Assembly (NCBI GenBank): GCA_016081115.2
Contig: CM071930.1
Location: forward strand, 9,095,419-9,159,418
Length of the DNA stretch: 64,000 bases
Direction: 5' to 3'
From: Rehmannia glutinosa
Taxonomy: Eukaryota; Streptophyta; Magnoliopsida; Lamiales; Orobanchaceae
A program made the translations under genes and the position numbers. This document shows, one piece after another, positions 1 through 9,720 of this stretch. The notes beneath the pieces are model-generated. The model ran no database searches. It was given only the letters and a program-made list of their open reading frames with translations, and was not told where the DNA came from. Position 1 is the first letter of the stretch. Each line of letters opens with the position of its first letter.

Positions 1-1
1 T

Positions 2-223
2 AACACAAGTGCAATTGCAATCACTCAAAATCCCTTGTTGCACTCAAGAACAAAGCATATCGATGTCAGATATCACTTTATAAGAGATCATGTTGAAAAG
101 AAGGACATCACCTTGGAATATATTTCAACTGATAAACATTTGGCTGACATATTCACAAAACCATTATGTGAGTCAAGATTTGAAGAACTCAAGCATGAGT
201 TAGGATTAATTGAGCTGAGTTGA
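2..223 (+). CDS. Copia pol C-terminus: RNase H tail (5'-truncated by window)
   Basis: The frame is open from base 2 to a TGA at 221-223. It carries the conserved end of plant copia RNase H: a SAIAITQNPLLHSRTKHIDV-type stretch, then HFIRDHVEK and the ADIFTKPL signature near the C-terminus. The domain degrades the RNA strand of the RNA-DNA hybrid during reverse transcription in the virus-like particle. The frame is intact here, unlike the corresponding part of elements A and 2. The stop precedes ORF3 by about 550 bp, so ORF3 is not simply read through. Confidence 0.9.
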   Translation, partial: NTSAIAITQNPLLHSRTKHIDVRYHFIRDHVEKKDITLEYISTDKHLADIFTKPLCESRFEELKHELGLIELS

Positions 224-775
224 CACTCAGGAGACTCAAAGAAAAGAAATGAAACACAAAAAAAAAGAAAATTGAACTCTCAAATCAGCTAAGTGAATCA
301 GCCGTATCGGAAAGGCAACTGCACCGAGTTAGCTGACAGCTAAGTATTTACATGTGAGAAAAGAAGAGTTAAATCAGATAAGGGGCAAGCTGGGTCATTT
401 ATGAGCAAAGTGACAAAAACGCAGTCGTTTTTACTAAGCGGGAATGTTTTTAAGAATGATGTCAGCATAATTATGATGTGTACAGGCAAAAGCTGCACAC
501 TAAGCTTATGATTGGATATAAATGTTGCCGCATTAAATACGAGACATTAAATGCAAATCGGCGTGCAAGATCTAAGCCGTTGATTTTGATCACATTTCAA
601 AAACCACCCGCACGTCTTTTCATGAACCATACTTAAACCATTTTCGTCCGTTTCTCTCACACTTTACCAAAAAACTGTTCATCTCTCTCTCGAAAGCAAA
701 AGCAAAATTTTCTCTCAAAACCCTTTCAATCCTCAGATCATTTCCTAAAAGTTTCGTTCGGTAAAATATTGAGAA
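224..775 (+). promoter_or_regulatory. Conserved pol-ORF3 spacer with possible internal promoter
   Basis: This non-coding stretch has no long ORF but is conserved in the same position in element 2 (about 18811-19362, minus strand). Both copies keep GATTGGATATAAAT; the TATA-like core is at 517-523, about 250 bp before the ORF3 start. Both are followed by a pyrimidine-rich leader with TTTCTCTCAC near 650. This is the arrangement expected of a promoter for a separate ORF3 transcript. It could equally be an intron side of a spliced RNA; the sequence alone does not decide. Confidence 0.35.
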
Positions 776-3700
776 ATGGCACCCACTCATGATTTTGTCA
801 AGCTAGGAAAGCAAATCCACACCGGGTCTACTTTGGATTTCGATGGTATGGTGAAACAGGGGTCCAACGACACCCTAGTGAAGAAGATTTCTGAGAAATT
901 GGAAACGTCTGGGTTGAAACCGTTTCTGACGTTGGAGTTTCCGATGACCTATGTGGAAGAGATCGCACAGTTCTACGTGAACGCTGAGGTTCACGATGAG
1001 GGCATCAAGTCCTCTGTTCATGGAAAGGAGTTCATCATTACGCCAAGAATTTGGCAGACAACGCTTGTTACCGGAAAGGAATGTTGGAAATCAATGAAGC
1101 TGATGTTGACTGACTCTCGCTTGGAAGGAAGTAGCCAAGTCCGACTATCTTTGCCGAAAGTAGTCTACACAACTAATAAAAGGCTATCAAGGAGGACTAC
1201 CACAAATTGCTGGACATAGTTGCCAAATGCATAGATATCAATTTGGCGCTTTGACCACCGTCCCAAAGCAAAGTTGATCGTAATGGCCGCGATCATTGAA
1301 GAACATAAAGTGAATCATTGAGTTTGTCTACAGCAGACTCGCCCGAACGTTGGGAACAAATCCTTCAAGGAGGATGGAATGTTTGGAGGTTCCCTAGGAT
1401 ACGGCCTGGTGATTGGCCATCCTGATGGAAGTAAAAGGAGTCCCATGTAAACAAGAGGATGTTCAGATCAAACCTCTCTGGCGCATAGAGGAGAGCCTAC
1501 GCTAAAAGAGCGTCACGAGTGAGGGGAATCACCGACCACGAAGATGCAAGTGTTTTCTCTCCTCCAAAGAAAAAGGCACGCTCTCCTGCAGTGCTAAGAA
1601 AATGCTTCTCTGCGAAAGAAAGAAAAAAAATCTGCTCTCCCGCTCGGTAGCCGAGTCACCTGCCCGCCTCGCAGCCGTGTCTCCCCCTGCGGCCTCGGTG
1701 GAGAAGGAACCATTAATCCTTCTCCAAGAATCAAGAAGAAGAGGATCGCCACAACAAGGAAGGCCGCTACCTCTAAGACATCTGCGAAGGCATTCACCTT
1801 CAATGAACCGGAGGAAGTGGAGCGGATATCCCTTTGGTAAAAACAAAGAGAAGAAGAAGACTTTCCAAGCTCTCCGAGCTTGAGAAGAAGACAAAATGAG
1901 TCTGTCACTCACCGAAAAGATACCAGAGACTACTTTGGAGAAGTAGAGTCTCCGAAGTGATTGATGAAAGGCCAAGTCTCCGATGCGGATCGGCAGAGGC
2001 AACTCAAGACCACCAGAGAGCGAGCAGTGAGGAATAAGGAATGGCCGAGACAACCGAATCACTGTTGATAGGATTGTTTCTCCACCATGCAAAGAGGCCA
2101 CGAGGATGTCGGCGAAAAGAATGCTACCCTTAATCCCTCGGAAACGAGGGCCGCAAGAGAATGAAGAAGACGATGTAATCATGTACTCTCCATTGTATCT
2201 AGACATCCAAAATCGTCTGAGAGTGGAGAAAATGGAAGGCGAGCCTATCCAGTGCGGTTTGAAAATCTAGAGTTCATTCTTTGAGGAAGAAGAACTCTTC
2301 GTTTCTTGAGGTGGACACAATCTTTGCAAGCCCTTGATGAGGATAATTGCATCAATATACTGTAGATTCGAAAAGAAAATGAACGGGCTAAAGTAGGCCG
2401 AGGACGCAGAGGCACGTGAGAAGGCCGGATCGCCTCTCACCGCACCACCGATCATACACACCCTCATCTTGACGCCCTATCATAAAGTGATGAGGATCGG
2501 GACCCTGTATTCTTCGCCACATAAGAGTTGCAAATGCAAGAAAGCAATGCAAGAGTCCGAGAATCCTTCATGAGCAAAGAATGATGGAGGGACCAGGAGA
2601 GTCCTCCAAATCACGACCGAGATAGACCCAATGGGAGTGGTGCAACATATTGCCACCGTCGTTCTTTCGCCACCACTTCCCGCTTATTCGAGAGGAAGGT
2701 ATTAAGGAACTGCGATGAAACCGGGAGTGTGGGGACCCCGGTCAAGCCAACCCCTAATGAAGGTGTCTTACCACCGCCCCAATGGCTGAATACTCGGTGG
2801 GAAAGTGAGAGTCCTGAGACGAGTGACCCCACTCCAAGTCACTCACCGGGTATGCCGATTGAGGGAAACTCCTCCACCACCGCAAAGAAGGTTGGAGGTG
2901 CTGCGGTGACTCCACAATGAATCTAGGAGGCGAAGTGGAGAAGGATCAATCACGAGAATACACACCAAGTTGTCATCGACGAGGCTCAGGCGCCAGATCT
3001 CGCCTCACTGAAGTGCCAAATCGCTTCCGGAGCTAATGACGCTGCCGATGTAGTCGAGGCATAGGAAGGAATCGCCTGGGAGTTAACACTGGCGATGAAA
3101 GTGCAATCCATGGAGTTGAAACTCCAATGGATGCCACCTCGAAGACCCCAAGACAATGACACCGTCGAAAAGGGATGACCAAGGCCTCGCCGCAGTTGAG
3201 GCTGCGATCGGGAGGTAATGAAGGCCAACGGGAGGTTGAGACTTCCTGGTAGAGAAACTGAAGCCTAAACATCCCTCATGCTATCATTGATCCATCGAAA
3301 AGGAGATAAGTGCTCTTCACGATTCCCGGGATAATCCTCGATGTAATCTTTTCTCGGGATCGGATGAAGACAATGATCTTTGAGTCATCCCCGTGGATCG
3401 ATCCCAAAGACTTAGCCGAGGATGTTCCAACCACGAGTAAGTCGACCTCAAGACTACTACCAAACGTTCACCTTTGATGTTGAGCCACCCATGGAAATCT
3501 CATCATCGTCCGATGACGCTCGATAAGGCCGAGGACCAGATCAACTCATTTGGAAAAACCAAATTGAGACCGATGAAGCTTTGTTGAGACAGGCGAGGCT
3601 CAAGCAAGCTGGTTTGAATTCACAATGCACTCCCAATTGAAACAGAGTCCACCGCTCAGGCTCCCAAGCCGCAAGCAGTCCGACTCCACAAGGAACTTCA

Positions 3701-5391
3701 CGAGCACCACTTATAATTGAACAAATTCCAGCTTGCAAGTGATGATCCTTTCATAGAATCATTTCCTTCTCTCTGGAGGTACATTCGACCTCCCTGAAGA
3801 ATCGTACAAAGATCGCGCGCTTTCACAGACTCTGATCCGTCATTCCATCGACACCATTGTTCCAAATAACTATGACTTTGACTTTGCTTGGCCGTCACCA
3901 AACAAACAAAGGAAGCGGTGAGTTCGGGAGGTGTTCAAAGCCCTATTTGCCGAGATTGAACGGATGGAGAGGCACCAGGCCTCGGCCGACATAAGGCTAG
4001 ACAACGGGGACGCCAACCTCACTTCGATTTGAGAGGCATCATAGTCGGGATCCGGGAGTGGTGGCAACAAGAAAACAATGCGTGTGGAACAAGCTCGATA
4101 TTTGAACATTGTTCAACAAGTTGTTGGTCAGCGAGCCGAGAATGCTTTGATGCAAAGACAAAATTGCAAGAGCACATTGAACAAATGCATGAATCTCATT
4201 CTACGAGATAAAATCTGCGTGAACATAATAAAAACGAGCTCCCGCATGTGGAATAGAATATGGATCGAAAATTCTCTCCTCATGGCCGAGATGAAAGTGG
4301 TAGCAGATTGAATCCAACGCCACTCGCTCCGAGTTTCATGCGACTTACTATGCAAACAGATTCGAAGCAGAACTCAACTATCGCCAGACTCGACTTCTTG
4401 CTTGCTAGCTTGTTTCCAGGGGTTCATCTCTTCTTTTGATGATGCCAAAAAGGGGAAGAGGAATACCTAAAGGCGAAGGGATCTCGAAGGCGAGAAGAAG
4501 GTAGAATCTGTGAAGGGAAAGACAAATGAGGCAAGAATAAGAGAGAAGAAAGGGAAGTCTTGAGGGGGAAGACTCGAAAGATGTGACCTTGATGATTGCA
4601 AAAACCCCCCAACAAGGTCTTGTCACAGCTGATATTATCAGCAAACTCCCAGTGACTCTGCCACTCCAACACTCTGTTGTACCAATGGCTGAAAAGAGAA
4701 AAACAGTTGAAGCAGGGATGGAGGAAGTGGAAGGAAGAATGAATGCTCAAGTTATGGATATTCTGAAACAACATAGATGCATTCCAATAGACAGAGACAC
4801 CTATGCCATTTCAGATGCTGGAACTGAGCCAAGATATGTTGATGAATTTAAGACGCTCGCATCTGAAGGTTACTTCACAAACATGTCCATGGCTCAAGCC
4901 TGGGATTTGTATCTTGGGAAAAAGGTCTCACACTATGTGAAGAAGGCGTGACAGCACAAACCACCGATCACTCTGCTAGTCACTCAAATTGGGAAAAAGA
5001 AGGCCCCAAGATAATACACGCCGAGGCAAAGGAAGAAGCGATGGTGGAGGAAAGATGTTTGGACCTAGAACTCGCCAAAAACATTGAGTACATAGATCCG
5101 GCAAGAAAGGAGGGATCTATTGGGCCGGATTTGACGAAGTAGCCAATGCAAGTGGATAAAGAACAATGCTTGAGTATGTGAACAAAATTGAAGAAGAAAA
5201 TAAAAGACAAACTCAGCTATGGGAGGAAAGACAAGAAAGACTAAGAAGAGATGAAGTTGCCTGGAAGGCGTATGAGAAAAAGAAGGCTGAAGATGAGAAG
5301 AAAAGGAAAAGGTCAAGATGACAGAGTCAAGAAGATAAAGAAGGAGGAGGCGAAGGAGATGAAGTGTCATTGACATTGAATAAAATTATGC
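776..5391 (+). pseudogene. Copia ORF3 (post-pol extra protein), frameshifted
   Basis: The start ATG is at 776 and the first 147 residues are open. The N-terminus (MAPTHDFVKLGKQIHTG) is followed by a VEEIAQFYVNAEVHDEG...VHGKEF segment that resembles the putative plant transposon domain seen in other plant mobile-element proteins (from memory of the family; not searched). After 1219 the frame breaks repeatedly. Recognisable later pieces are a Pro/Ser-rich middle (about 2700-2920), an open piece at 4583-4951, and a Lys/Glu-rich coiled-coil tail (about 5160-5390, in a different frame). Total potential is about 1,500 residues. The same series of pieces occurs in element 2, so the whole block is one ORF. 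No clear signal peptide or fusion segment is seen, so I do not call it an envelope protein. Its function is unknown. Confidence 0.6.
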
Positions 5392-5631
5392 AATTTAAAT
5401 ACGTGAGTAGATATAGAACAAAGATGGTTAGTCTAAGCTCCGTTTAAGCTCGATACATTTTTTTTTTTTGGACTTAAGCTCGATACACTCTGTAAATAGC
5501 TATGTAAAGAACAAGGATGTTATGATCAATAAAAGATCGATTCTAAACATATATTCTGTGGTTCTACATCCGTCTGTATGTATCTTTCTTTGTTAAATAA
5601 TTGTATGGATGTTTTAAGTTTTGGCATCATC

Positions 5632-5644
5632 AAAAAGGGGAAAT
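5632..5644 (+). other. Polypurine tract of element 1
   Basis: AAAAAGGGGAAAT lies directly before the LTR start TGTTGGGAAATT. Copia elements prime plus-strand DNA synthesis from such a tract. The matching tract in element 2 (14033-14046, minus) has one more G. Confidence 0.85.
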
Positions 5645-7183
5645 TGTTGGGAAATTATTTTGTAGATTTTGATGAATGCCATGTAAAACTTAGAATAGGA
5701 TGTTGGCACCCTATTTTTCTTGTAAACCGCATTGTAATAGATAGGGCTGGTCGAGTGAAAGGTTAAGTCGGCTATGCCTAAGCATGCAAGAAGACAACCG
5801 GAGACTGGAAGGAAAACTCCATTGCGAGGCAACAGTATGGCAAAGAAGAGAAGACGGAACTCGATCAAGATGCAACAGTAAAGTATCGACTCAAGTCAAC
5901 TCAAGATAGCCAAGTCTTAAGTTGAAGTGACAAGAGTCATCCATGATTGGAAGTGACTCTAAGTCACCCAAAGGCAAGGAAATGCGATCAAGTCGAGATA
6001 ATCGAAAGAGATCCGTTGCACGTAAATCAAGAGAATTACTTAAACAAGTAATACCTCCATACTACCTTTCTTGAAGTGCTCATTCGAGCGTGCAAAAGGA
6101 ATAAACCAATGGGAAGCTTTGCACCATGTCGAACTCCAAAAGTCAAGAATCGTTCATACGAGGAAACGAAATTCCAGAGTCGCGTAAGACAAGACAAGCG
6201 ACCACAAGTGTCTTTTGAAAATAAGCCTATCTTTTCAACGGGCAAATTTTCAAAAGAACACTATAAAAGGCCGAGGAGTTTATTTGAGAAAAGGTTACCT
6301 TGACAACTCGAACCACGAACATTCAAGCAAATATTTGAATCAGTAACCTAAAACATTCTCAAGTCATTCAAGATCAATCCCCAAGTCTACATTACGAAGG
6401 AAATCAATCCAACACTCACTGTGAAGGAAAGATAACTTCAATCAGTTGAAGAGGAAACTTTAGAAGAATCAAGGGGTCTACATTCCACGGAGGATTGTAG
6501 GAAGGTTCAAGGTCGAACCGATCTCAAGTTTTGGAGGGCTTCGTGATCAAATCCAAGAAGCTTGAGCAAGTGGGTTTTGTAGTAGTAAAGCGCGGTTTAC
6601 TGCGTGAAGAAGGCCGAGTCGTTTGCGAGAAGCCAAGTGAACAAGGCATCTCCAGTCGAGTCCCAAAGGATCAAGTAAGTGTGATCAAGACTTGTATTCG
6701 GATCGTTAACCACTCGTATATTGATCAATACTTAGTGGATTCCTCCAAGAGTTGGAGAAGAGAGAGTAGAAGAATTACCCCATCTTCGAACCTCTATAAA
6801 AACTTATTGTGTCATTTACAATTCAGCACTTTAATTTCTGCATCTTATTTTTATATCTGCTAATAAATTTGCTATCCAATTGATAGTCAATTTGTGTCTA
6901 AAACCAAGTATTAAAACAAACTTAACCAAACTCAAGGGTGTTAAGTCTTCCGCTGAAAACTAATCACAATGAGTTAAGTCTTTAGTCAAAAGCAATGAGT
7001 TATTCTATCAACAAATTCAGTCGTTGAGTGACTAACTCTGTTTGATTAACTAACTTAGTCATGTCCATCAAGGACTCAAATTTGTGAAGTATTAACTCAA
7101 TATTTAAAAGGACTAAATTGAAAAGTTGGTAAGGTTTATTCAACCCCCTTCTAAACCTTACACTCACACCCCTTGGACCTACA
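5645..7183 (+). repeat. 3' LTR of element 1
   Basis: It begins TGTTGGGAAATT after the polypurine tract and ends GGACCTACA, giving the usual TG...CA ends, about 1.54 kb. A TATA box (TATAAAAG) is at 6262-6269. The copies at 12463-14032, 24987-26541 and 26774-28342 (all minus) are the same family. The body contains no ORF of its own; the short open frames in it are chance. Confidence 0.9.
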
Positions 7184-8470
7184 CAAGGTGATGTCCTTCT
7201 TTTCAACATGATCTCTTATGAAGTGATATCGACATCGATATGCTTTGTTCTTGAGTGCAACACAGATTTTGAGTGATTGCAATTGCACTTGTGTTATCAC
7301 ACATGATTGGAATTTCCGTTTCTTCAACTTCATAGTCTCTCGCCTCTTTGTCTCATCCATAAGACTTAGGCACAACACTGCCTGCCCGCACTATGTATTC
7401 TCCGTCTGGTTGTGGAGGTAGCTATTGAATTTTTGCTTCTTGCTAAACCAGGAAATTAGCCTATTTCCAAGCATTGGACATGTGCCGAGGTACTCTTCCG
7501 TCAACTCTACATCCAAAGATAGTCGAGTCCGAGTAACCAATTAGCTTGAATCCACCTTCCTTTGGATACCATAAGCCAACTTCTTGGCTTCCTTTCAAAT
7601 ATCTCAAGATTCTCTTGGGCTGCGCATCATGTGGCTTTCTTTTGGAGCGATTGAAATCTTGCACATACATCTACAAAGAAAGTGATGTCTCCCCGCTTGT
7701 TGTGAGATAGAGCAATGATCCAATAAGCGCTCGTATCTTGTTTGATCTACAAGCTTGCCATCTCGCATCCATATCCATTTTGATGATGTATTCATTGGTA
7801 TTTTCATAGAAGACTTCTCTTCCATACCAAATTTCTTCATTAAATCTCTCGTGTATTTTGTCTAACTTATGAAGGTTCCATCCTTCACTGTTTCACTTGG
7901 AGTCCAAGGAAGAATGTCGCTCTCCCATCATGCTCATTTCGAATTTGCTTTGCATGAGGTTTGAAAATTTATCACACAGCTCTTTGTTTGTGGATCCAAA
8001 AATGATGTCATCCACATATATTTGAACAAGCGATGCTCTTCCTATCTTGAATTCTCAAGAGTGTTCTATCCACTTTTCCTTTTGTGAATCCATTCTCGAT
8101 CGGGAATTGTGATAATGTGTCAAACCATGCTCGGGTGCCCTGTTTCAATCCATATAGAGCTTTCTTGAGTTTGTATACCTTATCTCCAAGAATCTTCTCG
8201 CTCAAATCCTGGAGGTTGTTCAACATATACTTCTTCTTCCAATAAACCATTAAGGAATGCACTCTTTACATCCATTTGATATACAATAAAGTTCTTGTGA
8301 GTGCATAGGCAAGAAACATCCTTATGGATTCCAATCTTGCCACAGAGCAAAAGTTTCATCAAAATCTATTCCTTCTTCTTGGCAATATCCTTTGGCTACC
8401 AATCTTGCTTTGTTTCTTACCACGTAACCTTCCTCATTCATCTTGTTTCAATACCCATTTAGTGCCAATA
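7184..8470 (-). pseudogene. Element A reverse transcriptase and partial RNase H
   Basis: The fragments carry the copia RT signatures YQMDVKSAFLNGLLEEEVYV (8362-8180), KLKKALYGLKQ (about 8190-8110), and the thumb/connection pieces RILRYLKG and GYSDS (7670-7461). At least four frame changes separate them. The YVDD catalytic motif region falls in a stretch where the frame is lost (around 8010-8040). RNase H begins near 7480 and is cut at 7184 by the element 1 LTR. Such a gene could not give a working enzyme as assembled. Confidence 0.85.
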
Positions 8471-8859
8471 ACATTTTGATGGGTAGGTCTTTGAACCATT
8501 CCCACACTTTATTTCTTTCAAACTCGATTCACTCTTCTTGCATGGCTTGAATCCAATGTGTGTCATCCAGATGCTTGTGACACATCTTTAGGCTCTATTT
8601 GTGAGATGAAGCGGTGAACATTGCTTTTTTGAGTTCGATCTTGTTTTGACACCTTCTCTTACATCTCCAATGACCGATTAAGTGGATGGTCTCTCGGCCA
8701 TCTTACATCAGTTGGAGTAACTTAGCCGATTGATCGTCTTGCGGCTATGTTGCTTTGATCACTCTCTCGTCATCACTTAGTCAGTGAGATTTTCCACTAT
8801 TTTTGAGACTCACTATCGATCTTCATCCGGTTTATAATTCCGGCTTCGGCCAAAGATAG

Positions 8860-9720
8860 GACTCTTCTCGCATGGTTGATTGATTCACTTATCACCGACT
8901 CTTCAATGTCTTCTCCATTTACATTTGCCTCATCAAACACCACATGAATGGATTCCTCTGTAACCATAGTCCTCTTGTTGAGTACTCTGAGGCTTTGCTT
9001 TCACCGAGTATCCCAAGAAAATACCTTCATCAGCTTTAGCATCAAAAGCCTTTAAATTATCTTTGCCATTGTTATGGATGAAGCATTTGCATCCAAATAT
9101 TCTAAAATATGCAACATCGGCTTTCTCCTGTCCAAATCTCATAGGGAGTCTTTGTCACCGTCTTTTATCATGCATCTATTTTGAGTATAGCATGTTGTGT
9201 TTATCGCTTTCAGCCCAAAAGCTTTTAGGTAGCCCTGCTTCAACTAACATGGTCCTTGCTGCTTCTTTGAGAGTTTTATTCCTTCTTTTTGCAACTCCAT
9301 TCTGCTGTGGAGTCCTTGCTGCAGACAATTCATGACCAATACCATTTTCTATACAATACTGAGTTATTATACCATTGACAAACCTCCTTCCTCTGTCAGA
9401 TCTTATTTTGATAATGGTTTGACTTTTCTCATTTTGAATCCTCTTCATCTCATTGTGGTAGTTTCTTTAGAGAGTTTCTTTCTTCTTACACATGAATATT
9501 GTCCATGTATATCTTGAATAGTTATCTACTACCACCAAGGTGTATTTCTTTCCACTTATGCTAGCTGGTTCAACTGGACCAAATAGATCCATATGTAGCG
9601 TATGCAATATTCTTGTTGAAGATGGACATGTCTTTTCTTTGAATGATGATTTGATTTGTTTTCCCTTCGACATCGTCACACATACTCTCCTTCTTGTATA
9701 CTGAGTCCGGAAGTCCTTCC
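8860..9720 (-). pseudogene. Element A integrase fragments
   Basis: The integrase core is recognisable. 9679-9467 gives HMDLFGPVEPASISGKKYTL and VVDNYSRYTW, with the first catalytic Asp in MDLFG. 9448-9176 gives IRSDRGRRFVN with the second Asp, then TPQQNGVAKRRNKTLKEAAR. The third catalytic residue, normally Glu in NGV(V/A)ER, reads Lys here. The equivalent codon in element 2 is still Glu, so this is a real difference between copies or an assembly error. 9142-8933 gives the FGCKCFIHNN and FLGYS C-terminal motifs. Confidence 0.85.

Larger units (their letters stand above)
1..7183 (+). mobile_element. Ty1/copia element 1, 3' part (pol end, ORF3, 3' LTR)
   Basis: The right-hand 7.2 kb of a long copia retrotransposon whose 5' LTR, gag and most of pol lie left of the window. 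In order it shows the RNase H tail of pol (2-223), a 550-bp spacer, a long extra ORF region (776-5391), a polypurine tract (5632-5644) and a 3' LTR (5645-7183). The same order occurs in mirror image in element 2, which confirms the layout. Immediately after the LTR the sequence switches to minus-strand RNase H of element A, so element 1 is inserted in element A. The 5-bp duplication on the right would be CAAGG (7184-7188); its partner is outside the window. Long LTRs and a post-pol ORF resemble the SIRE/Maximus copia lineage (inference). Confidence 0.88.

Noticed and set aside
1529..2206. 225-codon minus-strand open frame opposite element 1 ORF3
   Set aside because: It lies antisense within ORF3, has no domain motifs and no counterpart in element 2; a shadow of the broken plus-strand ORF.
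4583..4951. Stand-alone 122-residue gene
   Set aside because: The same segment sits in the same place in element 2 ORF3, so it is a fragment of ORF3, not an independent gene.
776..5391. Retroviral-type envelope protein
   Set aside because: Position after pol invites the name, but no signal peptide, fusion segment or TM anchor is visible and the tail is a charged coiled coil.
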